A stretch of 64,000 bases of DNA from Treponema sp. Its GTDB lineage: Bacteria > Spirochaetota > Spirochaetia > Treponematales > Breznakiellaceae. Under the pieces are notes generated by a model, which worked only from the letters and a program-made list of their open reading frames with translations, did not search any database and was not told the origin of the DNA. The first letter of the stretch is position 1, and the number at the start of each line of letters is the position of its first letter. Shown piece after piece: positions 10,232 to 19,662 of the stretch. The position numbers were made by a program, and so were the translations under genes. The DNA lies in the NCBI GenBank assembly GCA_009786455.1, contig WQTD01000009.1:1-64000 (forward strand), given 5' to 3'.

Positions 10232-11235
10232 GATTCTGCAACTGCCTCGCGCACCTTTTTAATTTTTACACAAAGTTCTGCAAACTGATCAGGGGTGAGC
10301 GATTGCGCGCCGTCACACGCCGCGTTCTGCGGATCGTTATGCACTTCTATTAAAAGACCGTCCGCTCCGCTTGCAACGGCGGCAAGAGCCATCGGTTTAA
10401 TAAAACGCGACACTCCGATTGCATGGCTTGGATCGATAATCACAGGCAGATGGGAAAGTTCGCGCAGCACAGGAACAGCAGAAAGATCGAGGGTATTTCT
10501 TGTATATGTTTCAAATGTCCGTATTCCCCGCTCACAGAGAATGACGTCGCTGTTTCCCTCCGCCATGATATACTCAGCGCTCATTAAAAGTTCCTGAAGC
10601 GTGTTCGCGTATCCTCTTTTTAAAAGAATTGGTTTTTTAACCTGACCGAGCTCTTTTAAAAGTTCAAAGTTCTGCATGTTGCGCGCTCCGACCTGAATCA
10701 CATCAACATGTTCGAATAACGGCAGATGAACAGCGTTCATTATCTCTGTTACAATGGGCATTCCGGTTTTCGCTTTCGCTTCCAGCAAAAGTTCGATGCC
10801 CTCTGCGCGCAAACCCTGAAAAGCATAGGGAGAAGTGCGCGGCTTAAACGCGCCGCCGCGAAGCAGCGCCGCTCCCGACTCTTTTACGTTTTGGGCAATG
10901 TTTAGAATTTGCTCGGATGACTCAATAGAACATGGACCTGCGATCACCTGAAAATTACCGCCGCCGATTTTAATTCCCCCGGCATCAACAACTGTATCTT
11001 TGGGGTGAAATTTTCTGTTCGCGCTTTTAAACGGCTCGCTGATCCTTTTTACAGATTCCACGATTTCAAGCCCCTGAAGGAGATCGACGTCGATCCGGCT
11101 TGTATCTCCGATAAGACCTATAATGGTTTGAAATTCACCTTCGGAAAGATGGGTTTTAAGTCCCCGGGATTGAAACCATGACATAAGGCTTGCGACTTGC
11201 TTTTCGCTTGCTCCCTGTTTTATAACAGCGATCAT
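10228..11235 (-). CDS. aroF: 3-deoxy-7-phosphoheptulonate synthase with N-terminal FDL/ACT-like domain
   Basis: 'FQVIAGPCSIESSEQILNIAQNVKESGAALLRGGAFKPRTSPYAFQG', 'VIIDPSHAIG'; SD aaggag before ATG. Confidence 0.93.
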   Translation of the reverse strand: MIAVIKQGASEKQVASLMSWFQSRGLKTHLSEGEFQTIIGLIGDTSRIDVDLLQGLEIVESVKRISEPFKSANRKFHPKDTVVDAGGIKIGGGNFQVIAGPCSIESSEQILNIAQNVKESGAALLRGGAFKPRTSPYAFQGLRAEGIELLLEAKAKTGMPIVTEIMNAVHLPLFEHVDVIQVGARNMQNFELLKELGQVKKPILLKRGYANTLQELLMSAEYIMAEGNSDVILCERGIRTFETYTRNTLDLSAVPVLRELSHLPVIIDPSHAIGVSRFIKPMALAAVASGADGLLIEVHNDPQNAACDGAQSLTPDQFAELCVKIKKVREAVAES

Positions 11236-11276
11236 TTAAATCTCCTTGAAAAATAATATCCGGATTTTTAAAAAAA

Positions 11277-12701
11277 TTAAACACTATAGACTTTGCACTC
11301 TTCAAGCGAGCGAAGACGCTCGTCATCCACAGCAACATGAAGATTTTTTTCCTGAGTAGGGATGACAAGTCCTTTCGGTCCGTTTTTTGCGCGGCGAAGG
11401 TACTTCACCTGGGTATAGAATAAATCACCCTTGCGGTTGTTCCTTCCCTTTGAGTAAAAAATCGCTAGGTTTCCCGCGTCAAGGAGGATATCAAGAGGCA
11501 CCGACTTTCCTGCGCGCTGTTTTACAAAAACATAAGAGCCGTGATAATCACGGGCATGAAGCCAAAGATCATTTCCCTTTACATAGCGGCGCAAAAGTTC
11601 ATCGTTTTCCCGAGCATCCCTTCCCACAATGATAAGCCACTCTCCGCGTTTAAACGAAAGCCCCGGACGCGATTTATCTTTTTTGGAAACCTGTACAGTT
11701 ATACCATGCCCAGAAACAGATTTTAAAAGTTTTGCAAGGACAAGGGGATTTTTTTCTTCAAGAAGCCTTTCCAGTTTTTCATTTATTTCTTTTAATTCTT
11801 TTTCTCCCGCCTCTATTTCCCTCTGTATTTCAGAGAGTCCGCTTTTTGCTTTGCGGTACTGCTCGTAGTATTTTTCCGCGCAGACGGAAGGTTTACTTAA
11901 AGGATCAAGTCCGATACGAAACTGTTCATCATCAATTTCAGTTTCAAGCCATTTATCTCCCGGTTTTATAAAAGCGATATTCGATAAAATTAAATCACCG
12001 TATTTTTTAAAACGGTCTGCATCAGAGAACGATTTTTTCTTTTCACGCAGTCTTTCAAGAGCAGCGGCGATTCGCCCCATGCTGCCCTCATAATTACGTT
12101 TCGCCTGTTCTTTTAACGCTTCCAAAGAGAGAGAGCCTCCCTTTTCAGCGTAATATTTATCTAGCTTTTGGCAGAATGAACCTTCGCCTTCAAGCTGCCG
12201 CACTTTATATTCGCGTTTTAAAACGTTTGTTTTTACTTCAATGTTCTCAGGAAGAAAGGTCCCGCCTGTTACTTCTCCTTTTTTGGGAAGACGGCGCATC
12301 GCATCCAGTATTACGCCGTCACTATCTGTAACGATAAAGTTCGCCGCGTTTGACCAGAGTCTGACATACAATTTATAAATAAACTCACCGCGTTTAACGG
12401 CTAGGCGGACAATCCTGTTGTCGCCAAGCTGGACAGCTTCTGTAATCCATCCGTTAACAATTCTGGAATTTAAGAATTGCGCAAAACGCAGAGGCTTATC
12501 GGTTTTTGGAAAAGCTGAAAAAGTTTGATGCAGTCTGCATGCTCCCGATCCAAGCGAAATTAAAATGTTTTTTGTTTCTCCCTTTTTATGGACGCGCAGT
12601 ACTATCACGTCAAAGGCGCTTTGAACGGCATTCTGAATCTGAGAGCCTTCCAGCGACAGTTCTTCGAGCACAAGATTGATTTCTTTCCAGTTCAGAGACA
12701 T
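11277..12701 (-). CDS. rqcH: NFACT/Rqc2 homologue (RqcH)
   Basis: NFACT-N plus NFACT-R domain 'DLWLHARDYHGSYVFVKQRAGKSVPLDILLDAGNLAIFYSKGRN'. Start chosen at the ATG (MSLNWKE). Confidence 0.85.
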   Translation of the reverse strand: MSLNWKEINLVLEELSLEGSQIQNAVQSAFDVIVLRVHKKGETKNILISLGSGACRLHQTFSAFPKTDKPLRFAQFLNSRIVNGWITEAVQLGDNRIVRLAVKRGEFIYKLYVRLWSNAANFIVTDSDGVILDAMRRLPKKGEVTGGTFLPENIEVKTNVLKREYKVRQLEGEGSFCQKLDKYYAEKGGSLSLEALKEQAKRNYEGSMGRIAAALERLREKKKSFSDADRFKKYGDLILSNIAFIKPGDKWLETEIDDEQFRIGLDPLSKPSVCAEKYYEQYRKAKSGLSEIQREIEAGEKELKEINEKLERLLEEKNPLVLAKLLKSVSGHGITVQVSKKDKSRPGLSFKRGEWLIIVGRDARENDELLRRYVKGNDLWLHARDYHGSYVFVKQRAGKSVPLDILLDAGNLAIFYSKGRNNRKGDLFYTQVKYLRRAKNGPKGLVIPTQEKNLHVAVDDERLRSLEECKVYSV

Positions 12702-12743
12702 GCGCAATTATCATATTTTTCAATTCAATTTACAAGATTGATA

Positions 12744-13880
12744 TTAATACCCAGTCATTGCTTTAATAATTCTATCGCTTTCAGGTGAGTTGGGTTTTCC
12801 ATTACGGCGGTTAAAAAGACCAAATTTTTCCCCGCCGCCAGTTACAGCTCCGCAGTCCCAATAAAAAGGAACTAACTTGTATTCTTTTGCCTTATTGTAT
12901 ACAAACGAGATATAATCGAGTCTGCTTTTACGCGCGATCTCTTCTTTTTCTTTGTCATCAGGATGAAGCTGTAAAACAGCTCCTGACTCTCCGATTATAA
13001 CCGGTATTTTTTTATCAATAAATTTTTTCCTGAAAGGCGTAAAGCCCCTATCAACTTTTTTTCTGTCTTGTACGCTGCCCCATTTACTCTGCGATCCTTC
13101 AATTGAAAATTCATAAGGATCGTAATAATGAAAAGTGACAACTTGTTTATCTAAAGCGCTGTCTTTGGGCAGTTTTAAGAAGGAAGTTGTATATTCAGCG
13201 ACTGTACAGTATCCGGGAATTACCAAAAACCTTTCTGAATTATTTCCGCCCGTTTCGCGTACAGTATCGGTAAAAACCTGATTCCATTTATTGATAATTT
13301 CAAACTGTTTTTTCAAGTTCTGTGTAACATTTAATTCGCCGTTTTCATCATTTCCCCAATGACCATCGTGTATTTCGTTCATCGGTTCAAAAAAAAGCCA
13401 GTCACCGTGGTTTTTAAAATATCGCGCTATCTGTTTCCAGAGCTGCATAAATGTGCGCGTAACTTCATCGTATCCCTTTTTGCTTTTACGCGCCCTGTTG
13501 ATTGAATGCCAGCCGGAATTTTTTTTAGGGCTTTCTGTCATGCCGTCATGATGCATGTTGATGATTACTTTTAATCCCGCCTTTTGCGCGTAACCGGTTA
13601 CTTCTTCGACTCGCTGTAAAAAAGATTCTTCGATAAGAAAATCAGGAGCGCCTCCAAAATGTCCCATCCATGTTACAGGAATTCGGACAATATCAAATCC
13701 TGCTTTTTTAACACCGCTGAATAAAACATGGTTTGCCTTTGGATTATCCCACAATGTTTCACATGAAATTCGTTTTTCATGCGCGTCAAGAGTATCCCCC
13801 AGATTCCAGCCGGTTTTTATTTTTTCATCGATAAAATAATCAAAAGCGGATTTACCGCTCATCTGCTGCGGGGTTTCCAT
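12744..13880 (-). CDS. GH5 family glycoside hydrolase (endoglucanase-like), no signal peptide
   Basis: 'KTGWNLGDTLDAHE', 'GFDIVRIPVTW', 'VIINMHHDG', 'FFEPMNEIHDG', 'VIIGESGAV'. Confidence 0.88.
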   Translation of the reverse strand: METPQQMSGKSAFDYFIDEKIKTGWNLGDTLDAHEKRISCETLWDNPKANHVLFSGVKKAGFDIVRIPVTWMGHFGGAPDFLIEESFLQRVEEVTGYAQKAGLKVIINMHHDGMTESPKKNSGWHSINRARKSKKGYDEVTRTFMQLWKQIARYFKNHGDWLFFEPMNEIHDGHWGNDENGELNVTQNLKKQFEIINKWNQVFTDTVRETGGNNSERFLVIPGYCTVAEYTTSFLKLPKDSALDKQVVTFHYYDPYEFSIEGSQSKWGSVQDRKKVDRGFTPFRKKFIDKKIPVIIGESGAVLQLHPDDKEKEEIARKSRLDYISFVYNKAKEYKLVPFYWDCGAVTGGGEKFGLFNRRNGKPNSPESDRIIKAMTGY

Positions 13881-13920
13881 TATGAGATAATATTATCTAT
13901 TGTGATTTATATCTATGTGT

Positions 13921-13926
13921 TATAAT
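13921..13926 (+). promoter_or_regulatory. Putative extended -10 (TGTTATAAT), 6 nt before the ettA ATG
   Basis: TATAAT at 13921-13926 preceded by TGT; ATG at 13933; no SD. Confidence 0.5.
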
Positions 13927-13932
13927 TTCCCC

Positions 13933-15633
13933 ATGGCGACAGTTGACGATAAAAAAGTAATTTACTCCATGCACCGTGTCGGGAAAAAACACGGGACAAA
14001 ACAGGTTTTAAAAGACATTAGTCTCTCTTATTTTTACGGCGCGAAAATCGGCGTTATCGGTCTTAACGGATCGGGGAAATCATCTCTTTTAAAAATACTC
14101 GCAGGTACTGACACAGAATTCATCGGAGAGACAATGCTCACTCCGGGTTATAAAATCGGCTGCCTTGAACAGGAGCCTGTGCTTGAAGCAGGAAAAACCG
14201 TCAGGGAAATTGTCAGCGAAGGAGCGAAGGAACTTGTCTCTTTGCTTGCTGAATTTGATAAAGTAAGCGAAGCGTTCGGAGAGCCTGACGCCGATTATGA
14301 CAAACTCGGCGCGAAGCAGGCTGAGCTTCAGGAAAAAATCGAAGCAGCCGACGGCTGGAATCTTGACAGCCGTCTGGAGCTTGCCATGGAAGCGCTTCGC
14401 TGTCCTCCGGGAAACGAAGTAATCGATCATCTCTCAGGCGGGGAAAGGCGCAGGGTCGCGCTATGCCGCCTTCTTTTACAGAAACCGGATATTCTGTTAC
14501 TCGACGAGCCGACTAACCACCTTGACGCGGAAACCGTAGCTTGGCTTGAACGCCACCTTCGCGATTACTCAGGAACTATCATCGCAGTTACCCACGACCG
14601 TTATTTCCTTGATAATGTTGCAGGCTGGATACTCGAACTTGACCGCGGCGAAGGGATTCCCTGGAGGGGAAATTACTCAAGCTGGCTTGAGCAGAAAGAG
14701 CAGCGTCTGGCGCAGGAAGAAAAGGGAGAAAGCGACAGACGAAAAACCCTGCAGCGCGAACTTGAATGGATAAGAATGAGTCCAAAAGGCAGGCACGCCA
14801 AAAGCAAGGCGCGTATTACCCAATATGAAAAACTCTATCAGGATGACGAGAGGGAAAGAGCCAAGACAGCGGCGCAGGGAAGCAAAATTACAATTCCTGC
14901 AGGTCCTCATCTTGGAAAACTTGTAATTGAAGCCTCCGGTCTTTCCAAGTCATACGGCGATAAACTTCTCTTTGATAACATGAACTTTACTGTCCCGCCC
15001 GGAGCGTGCGTCGGCATTATAGGTCCCAACGGAGCGGGCAAGACTACCCTCTTTAAACTGATCGCCGGAGTTGAAAAACCGGACTGTGGTGATCTTCGCA
15101 TCGGAGAAAGCGTCCAGCTTGGCTATGCCGATCAAATGCGCGCAAACCTTGACAATGAAAAAAGCGTCTGGGAGCAGCTTTCAGGCGGACAGGATTTAAT
15201 AAGATTAGGTTCCAGCCAGAGTGCGCGCGAAGTGAATTCCCGCGCCTACTGCGCCTGGTATAATTTTTCGGGAGCGGATCAGTCAAAAAAAGTGGGAGTT
15301 CTTTCGGGTGGCGAGCGGAACAGGCTCAACCTTGCAATGATGCTCAAGGAAGGAGCGAATGTTCTTCTGCTTGACGAGCCGACAAACGACCTTGACGTTA
15401 ACACGTTACGCGCACTTGAAGAAGCTCTGGATGTTTTCGCGGGAGTCAGCCTTGTTATAAGCCATGACCGCTGGTTTTTGGATCGTATCGTTACGCACAT
15501 TCTCGCCTTTGAAGACGGAGAGGTTGTATGGTACGACGGCAACTGGTCAGAGTACGCGCAATGGCGGCGCGAAAAACTCGGCTCCGCTGCCGACAGCCCT
15601 CATCGTTATGTGTATCGTAAACTGGAAAGATAA
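13933..15633 (+). CDS. ettA: EttA-type ABC-F ATPase
   Basis: Two ABC domains ('LSGGERRRVALCRLLLQKPDILLLDEPTNHLDAETVAWLE', 'NSRAYCAWYNFSGADQSKKVGVLSGGERNR') and 'WIRMSPKGRHAKSKARITQYE'. Confidence 0.9.
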   Translation: MATVDDKKVIYSMHRVGKKHGTKQVLKDISLSYFYGAKIGVIGLNGSGKSSLLKILAGTDTEFIGETMLTPGYKIGCLEQEPVLEAGKTVREIVSEGAKELVSLLAEFDKVSEAFGEPDADYDKLGAKQAELQEKIEAADGWNLDSRLELAMEALRCPPGNEVIDHLSGGERRRVALCRLLLQKPDILLLDEPTNHLDAETVAWLERHLRDYSGTIIAVTHDRYFLDNVAGWILELDRGEGIPWRGNYSSWLEQKEQRLAQEEKGESDRRKTLQRELEWIRMSPKGRHAKSKARITQYEKLYQDDERERAKTAAQGSKITIPAGPHLGKLVIEASGLSKSYGDKLLFDNMNFTVPPGACVGIIGPNGAGKTTLFKLIAGVEKPDCGDLRIGESVQLGYADQMRANLDNEKSVWEQLSGGQDLIRLGSSQSAREVNSRAYCAWYNFSGADQSKKVGVLSGGERNRLNLAMMLKEGANVLLLDEPTNDLDVNTLRALEEALDVFAGVSLVISHDRWFLDRIVTHILAFEDGEVVWYDGNWSEYAQWRREKLGSAADSPHRYVYRKLER

Positions 15634-15668
15634 GATAGTTGCTTCGTTAATATTTGCATCGAAAATTT

Positions 15669-16904
15669 TTATACCTGACCGGAAAGGAAGCCTGAGTCTT
15701 TGTCTTCGAGCTGTCTGCCGTACAAATGTTCAAATAAAAAGCGCGTATCTTCGGGGGCAATATTTATAAAACGACAGCCGAAATAACCCGCTGTCCTGTC
15801 CTTAAAGCGTCTTACAATTCTGGCTACAACATTGATAGTGCGGGCAGGTGCCTCGATTGTTACGGTCAATTCAGCGTCAACCAAAAGCGTAGCTAAAAGG
15901 GTTGTTCCAAGAGGGTAGGCAAAAAGAAGCCCTGATGCGCTTATATCCAGAACTCTTCCTTCAAAGGGTTCATTATCTACCCTGCCGTATTCAAAATAGC
16001 CGTTTTCCTTTAGGGCAAAAGCAAGAACCTTGGCATACTGGTAAACATTATCAAGTATGTTGAAATCAAAAGGCGGTCTTGAACTATTGGTTATCCAGAT
16101 GTGAATATACCCAATAACGTATTCATGAAATAATATGGGAACCCATGCGTCAGAAAAAATATTTTCGTCCAATTTTTTCTTTAAAAAACGCACGCAATTG
16201 TCATTAAGAAATGATGTTCCCACTCCGGTGCCTTCAAGATAACGCTTGAAAAGCTCTTCTGTTACTATTCTTTTTTTTGGATACGGATCTGTCTTTGGCA
16301 AGAAACCGGCGGTGGAAGGAATGAAAAGAGTCTTCCCCATTTCTGCGACAAGGTACTCTTCCATGACTTCAGGTTTTTTATCCTTGAAATTAACAATTTT
16401 ATAACCGTCCGCAAAATTGGAAAGCGAAGCCGTTATTTGTCTTACCAAACCGGAAAGATTGCCCGTATCCATTCTATGCACAATATCTTCTCCGGTAATA
16501 TTTTCATATTCATTTATTTTCGGGAAGGAGAGATTATAGCGGTCTCCCTGAAAGGTAAAAAGTATTTTTATATCCGAGGGCGTGTTTACCCGCAGGTAAT
16601 TTCTGTCAAGATTTTTATGAAGTATCTCCGGTGTTTTGCAGTAAACAAGATCATCTTTCTGTGCCAGTATTTCAACATTAAAATCGACAACCTGTCCGCG
16701 GTAGTTAAAAAGAAGCGGCAATTTAATGTGAGGCTTCAATTTTCCCATTTGCCTGTTGGGACGGAAAACCAGTTCTTCGCCCGCGGGTTGATCAAGGGTG
16801 AAAACAAATTCGGTTCTGTCTTTTATATACCTGACAGGAATTTTTTCATCAAACATCGCTTTCAGAAAAAATTCCCTTTCTATTCTTCCTACTGGTGTCG
16901 CCAT
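15669..16904 (-). CDS. PilZ-domain (DUF1577-like) spirochaetal protein with a GAF-like central part
   Basis: RxxxR at 'LDRNYLRVNTPSDIKI'; C-terminal 'GRVLDISASGLLFAYPLG…IVRRFKD…YFGCRFINI'. Confidence 0.72.
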   Translation of the reverse strand: MATPVGRIEREFFLKAMFDEKIPVRYIKDRTEFVFTLDQPAGEELVFRPNRQMGKLKPHIKLPLLFNYRGQVVDFNVEILAQKDDLVYCKTPEILHKNLDRNYLRVNTPSDIKILFTFQGDRYNLSFPKINEYENITGEDIVHRMDTGNLSGLVRQITASLSNFADGYKIVNFKDKKPEVMEEYLVAEMGKTLFIPSTAGFLPKTDPYPKKRIVTEELFKRYLEGTGVGTSFLNDNCVRFLKKKLDENIFSDAWVPILFHEYVIGYIHIWITNSSRPPFDFNILDNVYQYAKVLAFALKENGYFEYGRVDNEPFEGRVLDISASGLLFAYPLGTTLLATLLVDAELTVTIEAPARTINVVARIVRRFKDRTAGYFGCRFINIAPEDTRFLFEHLYGRQLEDKDSGFLSGQV

Positions 16905-16913
16905 AATAATTTC

Positions 16914-17534
16914 CTAAAAAAATCTTTCATAAGGCATATAATTAAGCCTGTGATTCTGCGCACGCTGCAAAGCATCCTGGTTTTCTTCTTCACGGCTTCT
17001 GGCTTCTTCAAACAGTAAATCATCAAAAACCCAGCTTCCCGCAGCTATTGTTTCTCCGTTTTCATTCACAACCTGTTTTGTAATATATCTAATATACAAT
17101 TCACCTGTCATTCCATATTCCCTTCCAATGTAGCGTATTAAAAAAGAAACCGAGCCGTCGGCTTCTTCCCTGCCTCCGCCAAGTCTGAACGAAACCGGCG
17201 ATATTCGTCCCAGCGCAGACAGATAACTGTCAATTATAGCAGGATTTACATTTGAAAGCGATGAATGTCCCCTTTGCCTTGATAAAAGAGCGGACGCGAC
17301 GGAAGACGCATGATTAAAAGCGGCAGCCGACGCTCTTCCCTGCCCCAGCTCTCCTATAACCATATCTGACGGGTAACGCGGAGCCTCACCCCATCCCGGA
17401 CGCAGCAGTTCCTCAGGGATGGAACCTCTGTCCTGTCCCTGAACAGGCGATGCGAAAACGGCTGCGAGTAAAAAAATCAGAAATGAAAACTTGTAATTTT
17501 TTATAACCGCCTCCTCTGCCTGTAAATTCACCAT
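16914..17534 (-). CDS. Secreted protein of unknown function
   Basis: Signal peptide 'KNYKFSFLIFLLAAVFASPVQGQ'. Start uncertain (see findings). Confidence 0.65.
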   Translation of the reverse strand: MVNLQAEEAVIKNYKFSFLIFLLAAVFASPVQGQDRGSIPEELLRPGWGEAPRYPSDMVIGELGQGRASAAAFNHASSVASALLSRQRGHSSLSNVNPAIIDSYLSALGRISPVSFRLGGGREEADGSVSFLIRYIGREYGMTGELYIRYITKQVVNENGETIAAGSWVFDDLLFEEARSREEENQDALQRAQNHRLNYMPYERFF

Positions 17535-17581
17535 CCTGATAGTAAGACAGGCACATTATAGTAAAATATCAGAATTTATTC

Positions 17582-17587
17582 TATAAT
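17582..17587 (+). promoter_or_regulatory. Putative -10 element (TATAAT), 8 nt before ATG
   Basis: TATAAT at 17582-17587, ATG at 17596, no SD. Confidence 0.45.
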
Positions 17588-17595
17588 TCAATCGA

Positions 17596-18840
17596 ATGAT
17601 AAAAACAATTGAAGCTTCATTGACAGAAGGATATACCCATCCTGTCAGGGATGTTTTATGGGGTCATGTTTATATGACTGATAAGCAGGCTCTTTTAACT
17701 CAGGCTCTTCCCTTCCTGAAATTAAGCCGGATTTTTCAACTGGGACCGGTTTATCAGGTTTATCCCGGCGCTACCCATACAAGAGCAAGCCATTCAATAG
17801 GCGTTTATCATCTTGGAAGAAGACTGCTTCAAAATCTTGCGGAACGCGGAGCCTCTCTTTGGCTTACAGACGAAGGGGTAAAGTCATTCATGGCTGCGTG
17901 CCTTCTTCATGACATCGGGCACTTCCCCTACACCCACTCGTTAAAGGAACTGCCGCTTATAAGCCATGAAACGCTGACAGGTTCCATTATTTTAACAGAA
18001 CCGCTGAAAAGCCTTGTAGCGGACACCGGAGCGGACCCGTATCTTACAGCCGCGATTGTCGATAAAGGAATTACTGAAATAAAAAGCGATGAACTTTTTT
18101 TTTACAGAAAGCTTCTTTCCGGCGCTCTTGATCCGGATAAACTCGATTACCTAAACAGGGACGCGCGCTACTGCGGCGTCCCTTACGGCGCTCAGGATGT
18201 GGATTTTATACTTTCAAGGCTTTATCCTGACAAAGAAAGGGGAGCGGACATCGATTCCAGATTGATTCCTAATGTTGAATCGATACTTTTTTCAAAATAC
18301 CTCATGTACAGAACCGTATATTGGCATCGTAATGTACGCTCCGCAACTGCAATGGTAAAAAAAGCCATTCTAAACGGTCTGGAATCAAAAAAAATAAGCG
18401 GCGAGCAATTGTATAATCTTGACGATACGGGTCTTTTTACGCTTCTTGAAGAAAAAACGGACGATCAATTAATAAAAAATGTACATGAGGGGCGAATTTT
18501 CATAACTTTTGCTGAAATTCCCCACGATCAGATCGATATTACCGCCATGAGGGATATTAAATACCGCTCACAGGCAGAGAAGAAAATAGAAGCGGTTTTA
18601 GGGATTAAAGACATCATTATTGATATTCCTGAACCTGTTTCCTTTGAGACCGGTCTTTTTGTCATTGATGAGAATTGCAGTTTCAGCGGTAGTTCCAGCG
18701 CGTTTAAAAGTGAACTTGTCAATGCTTTTATTAAAACATTGTATACCGTCAGAGTATTCATTGATAAAAAATATAAAAATACCCTAAAGACTTTTTCAGA
18801 CTCTTGTGATATAATAAAACAAATAACTGAGGGAGAATAA
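17596..18840 (+). CDS. HD-domain phosphohydrolase (dGTPase/SAMHD1-like, COG1078-type)
   Basis: 'HTRASHSIGVYHLGRRLL', 'CLLHDIGHFPYTHSLK', 'LDPDKLDYLNRDARYCGV'. Confidence 0.88.
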   Translation: MIKTIEASLTEGYTHPVRDVLWGHVYMTDKQALLTQALPFLKLSRIFQLGPVYQVYPGATHTRASHSIGVYHLGRRLLQNLAERGASLWLTDEGVKSFMAACLLHDIGHFPYTHSLKELPLISHETLTGSIILTEPLKSLVADTGADPYLTAAIVDKGITEIKSDELFFYRKLLSGALDPDKLDYLNRDARYCGVPYGAQDVDFILSRLYPDKERGADIDSRLIPNVESILFSKYLMYRTVYWHRNVRSATAMVKKAILNGLESKKISGEQLYNLDDTGLFTLLEEKTDDQLIKNVHEGRIFITFAEIPHDQIDITAMRDIKYRSQAEKKIEAVLGIKDIIIDIPEPVSFETGLFVIDENCSFSGSSSAFKSELVNAFIKTLYTVRVFIDKKYKNTLKTFSDSCDIIKQITEGE

Positions 18841-18841
18841 A

Positions 18842-19576
18842 ATGGATATACACAATACAAACGAAGATTTTGTCGTACAGGCAGTCCAGAAGATATTTGA
18901 TGAGATACAGCAAAACGGCAATCCGGAGAAGACCTGTCTTTGTTATCAATGCCGGATAGATACTATTTGTTATACGTTAAACCGCATAGAGCCGAATTAT
19001 ATTGTATCAAACCGCGGGTTTACCCGTATTGATACATTCAGCATCAAGAATCAACAGCTTGAAGCTGATATAACAACGCTCATTTACAAGGGTTTGCGTC
19101 TTGTAAGCCACAACATGCGTCCGACAGCGCCTCATGACGGATCAACCATGGTTCCTACCAGAGTCCTTCTTCCGTTATATGATATTCCAACCATTTCCGG
19201 GCGTATTTTTAACGGCATCAGTTTTGAACCAATTACCGATATCGATGTTACCCTTTTCTGTGAGGGAGAGATTGTAAAAATGAGGAACAACAACTGGCAG
19301 AATCCCTTTAAGATGATTCAAAGCACTCCGGGAGCTTTTAGTTTCTGGCCGGCTCCTGTCACAGCCGACATTCCTGAAACGACAAAAGAATTTAAATACA
19401 TATTAAAAGTTGAATCGGCGGATTATGAAACGCTAAGTCATTTCTTCAGTCTTACATCTACAAGCAAATTCCATACTCCGCATTCGTACGCGCTTAACCG
19501 CACTTATAAACTGCCGGATTTGTATTTATTCCCTCCAGGCGGAGACGAAGAAGAGGAAATAATTTTAATATCCTGA
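18842..19576 (+). CDS. Protein with N-terminal ComFB-like domain and C-terminal uncharacterised (possibly beta-sandwich) domain
   Basis: 'NEDFVVQAVQKIFDEIQQ…CLCYQCRIDTICYTLNRIEPNYIVSNRGFTR' resembles ComFB. Starts 1 nt after the HD gene. Confidence 0.65.
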   Translation: MDIHNTNEDFVVQAVQKIFDEIQQNGNPEKTCLCYQCRIDTICYTLNRIEPNYIVSNRGFTRIDTFSIKNQQLEADITTLIYKGLRLVSHNMRPTAPHDGSTMVPTRVLLPLYDIPTISGRIFNGISFEPITDIDVTLFCEGEIVKMRNNNWQNPFKMIQSTPGAFSFWPAPVTADIPETTKEFKYILKVESADYETLSHFFSLTSTSKFHTPHSYALNRTYKLPDLYLFPPGGDEEEEIILIS

Positions 19577-19578
19577 GC

Positions 19579-19608
19579 TTGACACCGGAAACGCTTTTAT
19601 AGTACTTT
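19579..19608 (+). promoter_or_regulatory. Putative promoter of the zinc-ribbon/rpsT unit
   Basis: TTGACA at 19579-19584, weak -10 TACTTT at 19603-19608 (18-nt spacer). Confidence 0.3.
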
Positions 19609-19662
19609 ACATGTGAAGCAGCCAGTCTGCTTGTCAAACAGGTTTACATTAAGGAGAAAACC

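Noticed and set aside
16437-17018. 193-aa plus-strand ORF opposite the PilZ gene
   Set aside because: Overlaps two credible minus-strand genes; no domain resemblance.
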